DNA from: Aspergillus flavus
Lineage: Eukaryota; Ascomycota; Eurotiomycetes; Eurotiales; Aspergillaceae
DNA: 64,000 nt
Direction of reading: 5' to 3'
NCBI RefSeq assembly: GCF_009017415.1
Contig: NC_092408.1
Location: 868,001 to 932,000 of the forward strand
The position numbers and the translations under genes are program-made. Positions 1 to 12,012 of the stretch are shown in pieces. How positions within the stretch are numbered: the first letter of the stretch is position 1; every line of letters begins with the position of its first letter. Below the pieces are notes generated by a model. The model saw only the letters and a list, made by a program, of their open reading frames with translations. It was not told where the DNA came from and did not search any database.

Positions 1-2094
1 ACATCAAGTTTTGGATTATCTGCACTCGATCAATAAACTCGCATGATGGTGTCCCTTTCTCCACGTTTGCGTTATATTTCGATCCATTCCAGCCAGGTCG
101 AATCCACACCATTCCGCCGCGTTAACAAGCTTTATGGACAGCATCTATAGCCTCGGTAATGTTGTTTGCATTTTTAATCGCTTCAACCGTATCTGTATGG
201 GTGAAGCCGTCCCTATGGGCTCAATTTGCAATAGTATGAATCTTTTTATAATAGGGCAAACTCTTACTGATTCAATGTAGCTCCAAGTCGCAATCATAAA
301 TCTAAAAAAAGTGGTTGTTCCAATTTTCCTTTTCAAAATATCTAAGGATCGAGTACATACCTCTTACCTGAATGAAGCGGGCTAAATATTGATCATCTGT
401 GATGCCGGCCGAATCCTTCTTCCCCTTGCCATTCATTCACAAAGCTTGGATTCAAATTTATAAGAAATCAATTCGGATAAATCTAGCTGGTTATACAGAA
501 ATGTGAAGAGACACAAATTGACGTGATCTACTACTCCCTAGCTCTCTTTGTATGTCTTGTTATTATGGGCACTTCCGAAGCGGCCCGTCGTTTATGTACT
601 CTGGGACTATTTTTAAAGCTAGTATAATGGATATCGTGAGTGAGTAGCTGCGGGATACGCTGTTTTACCTCGGAGCAGAAATGCCGCTCCACTTTAAGAT
701 AAAGGAATTCTAAGCCACCCTCTTGAGTTGACCAGTGTGCAAGGACGCTTGTTACAGAATCGACTTGACTGCGTGGTGGCTGTAGAGGTATTGAGCCAGG
801 GTAATTGAACAGGGTATCTGGTTTACTTGTTCAGCCAGCGAACAATCCTAATAGTGGAGAAATAACAGACCGGTCTCTGGAGCCTCTTATATAACTGGTG
901 CGCGGATATCTACCCTTTGGCATCTAATTAGAGCATACCTACAACCTCTGACAAGTACATATAAACATTGATAATTGTATTGTTCGTCAAATAGTATCGC
1001 TGTATATTCGAATTCCGAAAATTACCAAGCGATCAAGAGATGGAACTAAGCCAGAAAGGGAACATTGTTCATTGTCCTGGATAACTCTTGCTCCCATAAG
1101 GGTTAGGAGCCCAGCTTTAACTTGCTTTGGGCTGGTAAAATCTTGTAACTTTCCAGACAAGGCTGTGTTGTGCTAAAATGTCCCCTGGGGGTGACAGGAC
1201 AATGACCGGAAAATGAGCCGACTGGTTGGGGGCCAGAATCCCGTGGGCAATTCCAACTCCAGGTGGGTCATGATTTGTCAATTAATTATTCAATTTTGTT
1301 GCCCGTCCAGTGGTCCATTTATTGCTTAGCCGCAAACTCACCCGCAGGGTAAAATCATCGATCTCCTCTCCGAAATTATAAAGTATGGCGCAGCTTTTGC
1401 GGAACGAATTTATGGAGACTGGATGGCCCCAATTTGAAGGGCTGGAAGGACAAGCTCGTTAAGTCATTGATTTAATTATTCTAGACTTATCATTAGAGCC
1501 TGATGCGAGAAGCCGGCCATCGTCTGAGAAGGCGGCCGAACAAAGCAGCCAGAATGGCCCTCTAGTCTGCATTTCTGGATTCCAATACTCTTCCACCTTT
1601 GGGCCTCTGAATAACCAAGCCGGAAGTTCTCTCTCAAAAGTTCTCTCTGATTAACGCTTTATGTGGTGCGAAAATCAGGCCAGAGCTGTACAGCTACAGT
1701 GGTATCGTATCAAAGATTTGTGCAAATTTTAGGATAAATCTGCGCGCATCTGAGAGGAAAAGACATATATCTCATTACTAGGTATGTCCTAGGTCCAACA
1801 GTTAGCAACGTGTCCCAGGGTCCGATGGGGTCAGGCGGGACCAAATAATAGGCTGAGGCTGTGCAAGGGAACAAATCGACACGAGTAGTGAGGATCTGAC
1901 CCTCGTTTCTCCTTAATGTCGGCTGTGCCGCTTTACTCTGTTAAACTTCATCCTCTTCTGAAAACTTGACATATTTAAGCTCAACTTCCAGCCTGCGCCC
2001 TCTTTATTCCAGTCCTGTTAGCTCTTTTTCCCAAAACACGACCGAGAACCTCGGTTTCCCGACCCTATATTTTTCCAGCAGCGACGGAGCAACC
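1..2094. other. Leader region without a supported gene
   Basis: No reading frame here shows recognisable protein similarity, and the short frames lack start and splice context. On the minus strand the first 130 bases can be read as a short peptide with a WIRPGWNG-like stretch. It might be the edge of a gene lying left of the window, but it has stops within 50 codons and I could not place it in a family. The last few hundred bases are presumably the promoter of the gene that starts at 2095. Confidence 0.4.
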
Positions 2095-4410
2095 ATGATT
2101 AGTGACGATGCAGCCAATGATAAGACTAAGCCATTCCCTACAACTCGGATCAAACGCTCAACATACGTTGTTTGGCTCGTCCTTTTATATGCCACTTTGG
2201 ATCTTTTCTCCTGGGTGGTGCTCTGCAGGCTGACATATCGGCCCGTCACTGCCAGTCATTACGGCTACTGGATCTCGAATGACCAAGACAACAGTGGCTG
2301 GGGGTTGCACAACGTTGACTACGTCTATGAAGAGCGCGACCGAAATGAGAGATGGTATAAAGCTGCCCAAGTGGTTCAATCTATCGTCAGTCTATTGACG
2401 ATTCCGTTGACTACTACTACCTGCTCGAGTGCTGTTGTAGTATGGCTTCAGCACCGCCTGAATAGCAAGACTCCAAGCATTACGCTTCGCCAGATGACTG
2501 TACTTGCCGACAAGGGCTGGGCAGATATACCAACATACTTTCGACTAGTAACAACCAAACGGAGTCGCTACAGCAGCTCTTTCCTGATTTGGGCTTTGAT
2601 TCTGCATGTCGTTGGTGGCCTCATTTCCCCGCTACAGCAGATCTTCCTTTCAACTGAGACGATCAAAACACCAACTTATCCAATGCATATCGGATTGCTT
2701 ATGGACATCCCCGAGAAACTTACCGTCCAGTCGACAGGAGCATCACAGGTTGTAGCTCTGACACGAAAATCTATTGAGAGTACGTCAGCCAATGATCTTT
2801 CTTCCCAGCTCTGGGTAGGTAATGACAGCTGTCCTAACGCCCGTACCGACATGGGTGATATAAACACCAATGGGGTCATGCTATGTGATTTCGGAGGGTC
2901 AAGATGGGGAAACATGTCACTGTTTTCAGATCCGTTCCTTGCGGAGCTGCCTAAATATTTTAACACCGGCCTGATTCAGCAGTTCCTCCCCCGATTCAAT
3001 ACGACAGCACGTTACGAAAACATTTCGTTCGCAGATTTCCCTACCAACTGTGATACAATACCAGGTGCCTTATCTATCAGACATAGGGACGCCGACCGAC
3101 CTCTTGGCGACGGACTCGACTCTTGGGCAGTTCATGCCTGCATGCCCAATGACCTTCGAAAATCTCCGTGGAGAAAAACTCGGACTCGTCAAGACTTCAC
3201 CGAAGAGCTCTATCTTAACATTTCTATCTCCCAGGCAATGCAGCATTTGATGGAACGCCCCCTGGCACCCAATCCTCAACTATTCCGTGTCACGCTCGAC
3301 ACGACGGCTGGATATTTCGAGCTGCCGAACTATATGAATGGCAATAAGGCTGGGCCACTGCTTTTAGATAGTCCAAGCAAGGAATGTGGAAATGCTTGCC
3401 TGGCACAGGGCATGGGTAACTTCAGTATCTAGTAAGAGATGTTTACTCTTGTACCCAACTTAGAAACACTAACAGGCCAATCCAGCAACCATTATAGACT
3501 AAGCCGCGAAGATAGTGTGCCCCCAGTCACAAATGATCTTGAACAAGTGTCAAACAAGGGACCGCTGTTAACAACTGCTCTGGCTCTTTTTGGCAATAAC
3601 TCTTGGCTAGAGACTCTCGCCAGATCACCTGGTCTCTATGATAGGGCGAATATCAGCAGAGTAGCCGACGACGTCTGCGTAGACCTAGCCCCCCTGGGCA
3701 GAATCTTTGCTTATCACAGACTCACCACAACGCAAAATTCGGACTTTTTCATGTTTAACGATATCAACAATTGTGTACGGCCTGAATCACTTGATCCGAA
3801 TCTACCAACATTCCACAACGCATTACGTGCCGCGTCTTGGCTACAAAATTTTGAAGCTCCCGGAGGTGAGCCTATTTTGGCCAATGCATTCACCATATCG
3901 GCATATCTTGCCATTAGCGCATGGCTATCGGATATCGATCCCGGCACAAGGTCGTTCATGGTTAATTACGACCAAGGCGCCGACACACAGAAACCCTCCA
4001 TCTCACTGGCAGGTATAATTGTGATGTCTGTTTTGGTTGGCCTAAATCTCATTGGCCTTTTTGTGACAGCTATTTATGCGAGCTGGTTTCCACGTTGGAC
4101 AGACTCATTGAATGCCTTCAGTTTGCTGAGGTTGGGTAGCTCTATAAGTGACCATGTGCCACTGAAAGTTTCCGTCAAAGATGACGAAATCAGTGTGCTA
4201 GATGAGTTGCCGGGGTGGGTGGGTGATGACCCTCAAATTGAGGAGCCCAGTCATATTGCATTGGGTGGGTCCAGAGGTTTGCAGGGAAAAAGGGTCTATG
4301 AGGCATATGATGGTAAATCATTGAGGAACCGCAATCAGCGCCTGGCCAAGAGAACTGCCTACCGCAGGGCACGTCAGGCACGCCGGTCACATCGACTTGC
4401 TAGTCCTTGA
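2095..4410 (+). CDS. Large multi-pass membrane protein of unknown function (two exons)
   Basis: The model joins 2095-3431 and 3486-4410 across a 54-bp intron (GTAAGA donor, ACTAAC branch site, CCAG acceptor), giving about 753 residues. The frame is the same on both sides, and splicing removes two stops at 3430-3435. The frame stays open upstream to 1966, but the first ATG is at 2095. Three hydrophobic segments lie near the N-terminus (around residues 30-50, 90-115 and 160-185). A long, N-glycosylation-rich central part with many NxS/T sites follows, then one more strong helix and a basic Arg-rich tail. This layout suggests a large lumenal or extracellular loop between membrane anchors. I do not recognise a named family. 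Similar layouts are common among fungal orphan membrane proteins, including the DUF3176 protein encoded tail-to-tail next door. The function cannot be stated. Confidence 0.72.
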
Positions 4411-5867
4411 GTCAGCTGTGGCTCTACTTCCACCATGACCGTAAGGTGACAGATATTTTGGGATGTTTCATTTATTTCGATGAACCCTAGGCTTACGCGT
4501 TCAAGACTCTTAACGCTATTCTGAGGCTACTGAAGGACGATGCGAGTCAAGGCGGAACAACCGAAGGTGTGGGTTCAATATAGATATTTGGGCAATCGTC
4601 GTCGACCGTTGTGTACATCTTTGGGCGTTGAGGTCGTTCTTCTGCCCTGGTTGGTGGTATCCACTTAGTGGGTGTCCGAACAACGGGGTTTCGAGGGCCG
4701 TATGCTGGCATCTCAAGTTAAAAATATGGTATTAAAATTAAAATATATATATATAATACTTAATTTATATAACAAAGGATCTACTATACAGAGTAGATAG
4801 TCTATCAACTAGGTAAGAAAACGGGAGGCAAAAGGTAAAGCTCTATCATTAACTCGATAGTAGAACAAATATAAAAGAAGACTAATTCTTATCCCTTTTT
4901 TCTATATTTTCAGCAGCGCTTAAATAGCTTAAAAATCCTTCTCTTTTAGAAAGTTCTTTCCCTTAGAATCCCAACCGAATAGTCGGTAAATCCTTTTATT
5001 AGAAAAAGGGCCAAAAAGTCAAGGCGTTAATCTCTCTAAGGCTGGTTCAGAACTGCAAAGGGAGCTGGGGTGTATGTAGGTTGAGCAGGGGTTAGGAGCC
5101 CCGGGGGTTCTGTATCTCCTACGGGCCGATTCTGCATCGGCTCCATGACATCTGAATTCAGGTATATATGTAAAGTACACAGAATGTACGGGCGACCAGT
5201 AGTATCAAGAAGATGAGTTTAAGCTAGAAACGATACTCATAGATGGTCGGCCACCTTCTGTCATATGCGACTTTAGAGTATGCGAAGCTAGGCCGCTGGT
5301 CGTTAAAACATTATACAATATGGTATTCTAGGCGCTTCTGTATTCCTTCTGATTCAAACACTATATTTCTGCCAGTCTCCTAACTCCAGCAGCTGGGATA
5401 GCGCACGACAAAGCTTCTTCAGATCCAGAATGTTATCGAAGCGGAAAGCGATGTCGAAGAAAAGGACTTGTATATAATAGCTATTACCCAAGTAGTAAAA
5501 GGAAAGAGTTGTGTGGGTTGGTACGGTTAGAGGTGGGAGAGACACCCTCCAAAACCCAAGAAAACCCATGGCAAACTGTCTCTAATGGAGCCTCTGTATC
5601 GGCGAGCTTTGAGCCGGCATTGTTCCCTGGCGACGAACTGGTCCTCGCTGGCATTGGGGCTACTCATCCAAATTTTTGAGCTACAAAGGACGAAGGATCC
5701 CTTGGTCTGGACATAATCCCCAGTGGATATATATAAAAGTGAGCCAACCAGCAGACGAAGAACTGGAACCAGCCCCTTATTCATCAGGTACTAGGGCCCA
5801 GCCTTTTGTTTTACTAATCCTAATCCTGACCCTAATGTTGACCTGTAAATCATTTGCAATGCAATAA
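4411..5867. other. Intergenic region with an AT-rich block
   Basis: This 1.45-kb stretch separates the convergent membrane-protein genes. Positions about 4725-5035 are strongly AT-rich (runs of TATATA, AAATTAAA and TTTTT), while the flanks from 5040 are of ordinary composition. The abrupt change resembles a decayed, RIP-like repeat remnant, but no terminal repeats or coding relic could be recognised. Confidence 0.45.
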
Positions 5868-7832
5868 CTAAGCGCTAGGGGTGAATTCCATGTTATCCCC
5901 CCTGAAGACACGCATTTTCTCCGCCAAAGCCTCGACACTACCGAGAGGCGCATCATTTGACGAAGATAGGTGGCCATAGTCCCCTACTCCGTTGACAATG
6001 TGAAACAAGACAGCCAGGTTGGAAGACTTCCATAGAGCCCCCCTATGTTGAGAGTTGGAGATAATGCTGCACGCGAGCAAGGCCGCCGCGCCAATAACCA
6101 CCAGCACTGGTAGTGTTAACCGCGGCCAGTTGACGTTGATATAGGTTTCTGACTGGTATGCCACCCCATTGGAATCTGTACTGTTTGGCCCGGTGCGAAT
6201 CCGCTCGGTTATTCCCAAGGCGATACTCTCGACGATGCGAGATAGGTTGCCGGCGATCAGAACGTCGGTGGTGGCTCCGGTTAGATCGGTTCTATCGCCA
6301 AAGGGGAGCATGGCCTTAGCAATGAAAATCTGCTGTAGAAGCTTGTGTATCTTGGTCAGATCTGCCCCGTGCACTGCGAACATGGCCTGCTCTGGGAAGT
6401 CACCGCCGGCTGGCCTGAACAGGTTCAACCCAGAATTGGCACCATTGACAGGTTCCAGCGACAGGTGAGTCTCGTCCTGGATATTCAGGGTATTTTGCGT
6501 GACCGATACGTTGCTGTAGAGGAACCCGGCAAGGCTTAAACGACATTCGAGGACTTCGAATTCTGATAGATTTGCAATCCCCAAGGCGCGCCATACGGCA
6601 AAGTTGATAAGGTTCACATTTGAATCATTAGCAGCCAAGGTCGTGTTCAGCTGCGTATACTTGAGGGTCGCGCTTTCGTGCTCCCTTTTAGACCCGAGCT
6701 TGAATCCTCCGGGGGTTGTGATCGTGCAGTCTGTGGACAACGTGCTCTGGAAAGTTTCGCAGGTGTTCACGGCTGACTGGGTTACATTTTTGCATTCGCC
6801 CACGGCACCCAGCGATAGGTAGCTGGGGTTCTGCGGCCAGGCGCAATTCGACGTTGGGCAGGTGAATGCGCGTGGTGAAGGGGAGCCGAAGAGCCCGTTG
6901 AGAATGGCGCCCTGCATGGCGAAGTCGGTGTAATCTTTTAGTATTGTCAGCTCGCATGTATGCATAGGACACCGCCAAAAGAAAATACCGTCCTTCACTC
7001 ACCGACTACAGTGTTTTGATAGTTCCAAGACGCCCCGGATTCATAAGCCTGGCTAACCTTGAACGACGCTGTCTCATTGTCCATGACTGCCTGGCGACTT
7101 GGAAAGAAGACCAGTTGCTGTGCAAACGGATCAAATCCTAGAGCGACAATTGTTATAATCGCTCCTAGAGCGCCTAGGCTCAATGGAACCTTGAAAAGAA
7201 AAACCAAAGCGCCCAAGGGTCCACGACTTGCATTATTATACAAGTCCATGTCACTCAATCGATGGGCCCTGTTGAAATGCACCCACTTTAACTGGCTGAT
7301 AGATTCAGTTACAGGAAGGAGTAAACTTGTCTTTGAGGCTGTTGCAAGAGCTGAAATCACAGTGTTCGGTGCTATTAATAGATGCCACGCGGAGAGAGAC
7401 GTTCCTTGGACGCCGATCAGGACACCCACCATCGCAACCACACACGCCGCGCTGAAAATCAGGGAGGTGATTTCCCATAGCCAACTGTCCTTCCCTGTCA
7501 AGAACTTCCCAGTTTTCTTCGATAATGGCTCATCGGTTGTACTGGCCGCTTGGTTTTCGAGTGTTGGAAATGATGAGCAGCGTGAATCACGACTGATGCT
7601 GCTTCTGCTTCCGCTTGCTGATTCGGTATCTCCCACCGTGTCGCTCGGATGCCGATCGTTTACTAAACCAACGATATTAATATTACGACCGTTCCAGAAT
7701 CAGAAAGTTCTCACAAAGACTAGAAGCTGATGGCCGCCCACGGTCTGCGCTGGTTCTTGTGACCAACGGTGTCTCAGAGGCGTTTGCAGATGGTTCCAGT
7801 TCAAACGAGACTGCTTCTGAATTTGGATTCAT
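5868..7832 (-). CDS. DUF3176 family membrane protein (three exons)
   Basis: Exons run 7832-7715, 7662-7003 and 6934-5868, with introns of 52 and 68 bp (GTGAGA..TTTAG and GTGAGT..AAAAG). The product is 614 residues. The first in-frame ATG is at 7832; the second exon alone has no ATG, which supports the upstream exon. The N-terminus is Ser-rich and disordered to about residue 95. The diagnostic WLWEI start of DUF3176 follows, then three hydrophobic helices including the SKTSLLLPV-type segment with Ser-Gln-Leu-Lys-Trp. A Cys- and N-glycan-rich lumenal part comes next, and a C-terminal helix is followed by the WKSSNLAVLFH signature seen at the end of this family. DUF3176 proteins are widespread in Pezizomycotina and have no assigned function. 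The family call is firm. Confidence 0.85.
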
Positions 7833-8611
7833 TGTGAGGTGGGGAGGAAAGATAATTTTGCTTAACACCGGATTCGCCTCGGCTCTGTTGCTTTTATTCC
7901 TGGCGAGCTTCAGTGACAAGGCTGAATTCCGGGGCAGTGCCTGTGCCCTCCAGGAGTATGGGCTTCGTTGACCAATTAACTGCCATCTCTTCTTGACGAA
8001 CTCCTCGAAATTAGTGGAAAATGCTCCTCTTTTGTGCTCAAAGCCTCATGCTAATTATGTAAAATAAACTGAAAGTAACTGGGACGAGAATCCTCCTTTC
8101 ATGCAGCTAAAAATTCAAATGCGACATGATGGGCATCTGCCACACCTCTGTAACCTCATTAGTAGAGACAGTCAGGCTCTTTCGGCGTGAAACACCCCGG
8201 ATTAAAACCCTTGACTCCTCTTCAAGTACACCCCCCGCACTGTGGAGACCAAGGCCGTTGTTTCATGTCTATCTATTTGCTGATGATGGCAATAAGCTCA
8301 ATTGAGAGACCTGACAAGGGCCGTGCGCCGTCACCTCCACCCCGAAGATGTCTCCGCGGAGAAATCATATATGATTATGACAGTCAACAACAACCCTTTC
8401 TTGAATTCTCTTCTGAGCCCCACAGCGGCTCGGAGCGACTACCAGGGATAAGACTTGGGGACCCCGGAAGCTCCTCGTGTTTTTATTGAGATCGGCTTTT
8501 TGATTTTGGGAGGCAGACGTGGTGTTATATATACAACGTGGGTCAACAGTTTGTGCACACTTCCCGCAACCATAGAACTTCTAAACTTCAACCACCAACA
8601 ACGCCACCAAT
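7833..8611. other. Intergenic region
   Basis: This region holds the probable promoter of the DUF3176 gene on the minus strand. No further coding signal was seen. The sequence immediately left of 8612 may include the terminal inverted repeat of the Tc1-like relic, but I could not define one. Confidence 0.4.
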
Positions 8612-9060
8612 ATGAGAGCTTTCGGCGCCAAAACAAGTGGAAATCGAAGGCCTGGAGGAGTGCTTCCAAATGAATCTCGCGCAGCCATTATAGATGCATT
8701 AGCGGCTCAAATCACCCATGAAAATCGCGACTGAGTTTCGCGTTTCCAGGCGTGTGGTGTATAATATTAAAAACCGCTGGATTACCACCAAAACACTTGA
8801 ATTTAAGCCTAGAACGGGAAGGCCGTCAAGGTTTAGCCAATCAACTGTAAGATGTATATACCAGACGGTACGCAGATTTCCAACATTAAGGCCCTGGCTG
8901 CAGGCACACCTAATTCTCTATCTCAACAATCAAGCGGGTTCTAAAGTGATACCATATTAGGAAATGGAAGTCAAAGAAGATAATACCAGTATCGAAAGAA
9001 TCAGTGAAGAAACGATATAAATTTGCAAGGTTGTAATAGAAATATCAGCTCTGGAAACGC
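8612..9060 (+). mobile_element. Tc1/mariner-like transposase relic (N-terminal part)
   Basis: A start codon at 8612 opens a frame rich in small and basic residues that ends in a stop near 8733. The protein-like signal continues in another frame at 8718-8960. There, a helix-turn-helix (IATEFRVSRRVVYNI) is followed by a KPRTGRPSRFS linker, the order seen at the N-terminus of Tc1/Fot-type transposases. Further fragments such as KESVKKRYKFAR appear to about 9030 in yet another frame. No catalytic DDE/DDD region remains, so this is a dead, frameshifted fragment. Its ends and its target-site duplication were not identified. Confidence 0.62.
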
Positions 9061-9064
9061 TGGG

Positions 9065-9123
9065 CCTCGGAATGGTCCGGTCCCAGTCCCAATATTTAGG
9101 ACTGGGACTGGACCATTCCTAGG
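9065..9123. repeat. Long inverted repeat / hairpin
   Basis: Two arms of about 25 bases, 9065-9089 and 9099-9123, are near-perfect reverse complements; the inner 21 positions match at 20. They are separated by a 9-base AT-rich loop (CAATATTTA). The arms themselves contain the direct repetition GGTCC.GTCCCAGTCC. The hairpin interrupts the tail of the Tc1-like relic. It is not followed by a T-run, so it is unlikely to be a pol III terminator. Confidence 0.7.
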
Positions 9124-9720
9124 GAGTATGCCAAGAGTATACGACACAAAAGTCCGCGGCCAGCTTTAAAGCTGAGGTAATTGATGAGGGGATAGCATCT
9201 CAGTCCCCAAAAATCGATAGGTTTGCTTAGGTTTGGTTTATGATAAATTGAAAGAGACTGATAAAGTTACTATTTAACGGGACATCTTTATCTTGACCGG
9301 ACGGGTTTGATAGGAAGACGCAGTAAGAATGCCCCGTGGTAACGGCCAGGTACGCTTTAGAGATTAGGGCTTCCCACCCGCCAAGTTACCAAACATGTAT
9401 AGATAATGGCACGTTTGATAACATATTCCAAATGTTGATAAAGAGTAAATCTTTGGCAGCGTTATCACATAGGTTATCTACTAGATTCACTAGAGATAGA
9501 ATATTGGTAATGTTATCAAGATTAATGACTGAGGGGTAGTGAAAAGAAAATGGGATACCTGATGCTAAAAAATGGAGATGTACGGAGTACAGAGTTCACT
9601 GTTGTTTCAACGGGCTAAGCCCGGATGTTTGGGCTGTTATAGCTATCCCAAGCCTGGTTCAGTCGAATAACATCATTCATAATGAACTAACTAAACTGAA
9701 TATCAATAAATAAACAAAAA
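9124..9720. other. Degenerate AT-rich sequence
   Basis: No supported gene. The short open frame at about 9336-9539 has no recognisable similarity and biased AT-rich content. The stretch looks like eroded repeat DNA between the transposon relic and the 5S gene. Confidence 0.4.
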
Positions 9721-9839
9721 ACATACAACAGGAGGGATTCGCTGGTGGTCACCCACCCAACTACTAACCTCCCGGCGTGTGGCTTAAGTACGGCTGAGCG
9801 GACGGGAAGCCCTGTTCTCCACACCCTATGGTCGTATGT
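9721..9839 (-). rRNA. 5S ribosomal RNA, copy 1
   Basis: The reverse strand starts ACATACGACCATAGGGTGTG and ends with the matching ..TGTTGTATGT, giving the 119-nt 5S rRNA of Aspergillus-type fungi. Both halves of helix I (ACATAC/GTATGT), the GTGACCACC region and the internal pol III control region are intact. A T-rich stretch (TTTTTGTTTATTT on the sense strand) directly follows as terminator. It differs from copy 2 (40894-41012) at one base: position 9817 is C here and T in the other copy. 5S genes in these fungi are dispersed singletons transcribed by RNA polymerase III. Confidence 0.97.
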
Positions 9840-10021
9840 ACTGATTTACGCTAAGTAAGAAGTCTATATGGCACTGTACTACATCTATATGATCATATAT
9901 TCAGTCTATGAATACAATGTGTGCTTCGTTCTCCATGGTCTGAGTACCTTATGGCACAATTTTGCGGTCCTGTCATTATTATGCACGATTGACATTACAA
10001 AACAGTACTAATAACCATTAA

Positions 10022-10440
10022 TTGTTTGTAGGACCTCTCCAAGAAGTGAAGCCAAGTGAAGTTCAAGGATGGACGGATATCCCTTTCGGGGCCATGCAAT
10101 CATGCTACGCCGCTTCAAAACTCCTGCAAATCCTTCTTGCCCGAGAGCCTGCGTCGAAACTCAATGACGATGGAGTAGTCCTGAACTTGTTGTCACCTGA
10201 CCTATGTTATCCTCAGTTCACTTGCGAAGATGATAGCTGGATGGATACTATACTGAAGCTGCCCCTTGCGCGCTCCACAGTAACCAGTAGCCGCCCGTTG
10301 CTTGCGGTGCCATTAGCGGGTCAGAAAGGCCGTGGAGCGTATAAGGCGCTAATGGGGCTTTGTCTGTTTTTGTCACCAGGGAAGATGGAAGAAGGCTCAG
10401 CCAACGTACTCACCTGAAATCTTCGACAACACCACCAAGA
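10022..10440 (+). pseudogene. C-terminal fragment of a short-chain dehydrogenase/reductase
   Basis: The open frame 10022-10417 has no ATG and begins within the fold. It carries an active-site-like YAASK (YxxxK) followed by the LLQILLARE helix and a LLSPDLCY segment corresponding to the NPG..C stretch after the active site in SDRs. The Rossmann nucleotide-binding half (TGxxxGIG) is missing, and nothing resembling it precedes within 1 kb. After the stop at 10415 the similarity seems to continue in another frame (SPEIFDNTTKKF) to about 10460, which suggests an added frameshift. It is a decayed fragment rather than a working enzyme. Confidence 0.6.
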
Positions 10441-12012
10441 AGTTCAAGTTAAGTGTCTTGGAAAGTCGACCGACGCGTTGAAGCAGGCTGCTTGCATTGT
10501 ACGTGAGAACCACGTCAAGTTCCCGCTCATAATATATTTAATCATTCTCTATATTGATATTATTATAGTTCTAGTGGCTGTTCTAGTCTTCTAAACCTTA
10601 ACCTTTTTTTAAATAGTGCAATATAATATATTTTAACGGCCGGGACCTCAGGCAGTGATTACTCAGCCGCCTAGGTGATGGCTCCCTAAAGGGCTTAGGT
10701 TAGGCCCAATTTCATATAATAAGATTATAAGAGATTCTTAGCTAAAAAGAAGGGTATTAGTTGTATACTGCTCCATGAACAACAGTACGACCTGATATAA
10801 TAGAAAAACGCAAAGTGTTATGATATAGTAATTGAGTAACATACCAGGCAAGTGGAGGTATCTAGGGGAGACATGCACTGCTGGCAGGCAGGATCGATTC
10901 AATAGGGGACAAAGGCAAAGGATCAGTATGAATGTACGTACAAACGATAGAGGCAGTGGCTTACGGCTACTGCCTAGGAATATATGTCTGTCACAGCTAA
11001 CGGCTCCAGATGGACGCTCAACTTAATCCCAATACTACTAAATACAAAGCCCGAAATTGTGAAAGCTGATCTATAAACCTATTCCCTTGTAATGCAAGAC
11101 TATAACCCTCTTTTTTGCATTTCTTTTCGAACAAGAAATCCCGGAAATGAGAAATCCCCGATGTAGAAAATCAATATATCCGTGATGTACGCTGATCACA
11201 ATTCAAATTCCAAGATACTTGTACCCAATCCCCCGTGTATATCCGGGTAGGTATAGTATAGTATCAAAGGATGGAGAACGAACCATGGGAAGTGTATGGG
11301 GTAGGCGTTCTTGTAGTTCTATCGATGCCTTTGTTGGGTTTGTAAGGCCAAAAGTTGCAGGATGAAGAGGCGCAGTAGTAACGCATTGTGGTCAGGCGGG
11401 AACGGAGGCAGTGTCCCGATTTCAATGTCTTTCGAAGAGTAGCAGTCAGAAACAGATTCCCCAAAATAGCCGTCACTGATACTCACCGGAATTCCTAGAC
11501 TCTGATCGCCGACCGCTGAAGCATTTCCAGACCACAAGGATGGAAGGCGGGCATGTTACCAATAGCGTCACGATCGCGATCGTTGCCTCGACCGACACCA
11601 TGATATCTATTATATTATATATAAAATGGGGTATAAAGAGTGAGTTGTTCAAAGGGGTTCAGTTAATATAGCTGCAGCACGATAGATTTAAAAGTCGAGG
11701 TTCTGGGAGCCTCTGACCTTGAATTGGGAATTGATCAAATGGGGTGCACACCGCTACCCACAAGGATGTTGTTGAAATCTCTGATCTATACGTAGCCTTG
11801 TTCGAGAATGCATTTCGGTTCTGGATAACACACGATGAGATGTGATGGTTAGTGGCGACGTAAAAAGTTCGATCAGTGTGGTGTAAGTTTGAAAATGTGT
11901 TGCTGGTAACAAGGGTATTTAGTTGAGTTCGAAACTATGCATATATACTCAAGCGGATCAGGATAGACAGTGGCTGACCAGTGCCGCCATCTAGAATAAG
12001 AACCGTCTGGAC
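10441..12012. other. Intergenic region, nothing recognised
   Basis: AT-rich patches (10540-10640) alternate with ordinary sequence. Short open frames at 11264-11537 on the minus strand have no start context or similarity. No RNA gene was recognised. Confidence 0.4.

Noticed and set aside
1966..2094. Extension of the first membrane protein upstream of 2095
   Set aside because: The frame is open but starts at a TTG, with no ATG; the ATG at 2095 fits a short cytoplasmic tail before the first helix.
5815..5850. CCTAATCCTGACCCTAATG, resembling telomeric repeats
   Set aside because: Only three imperfect units, in the 3' flank of a gene; not a telomere or an interstitial array.
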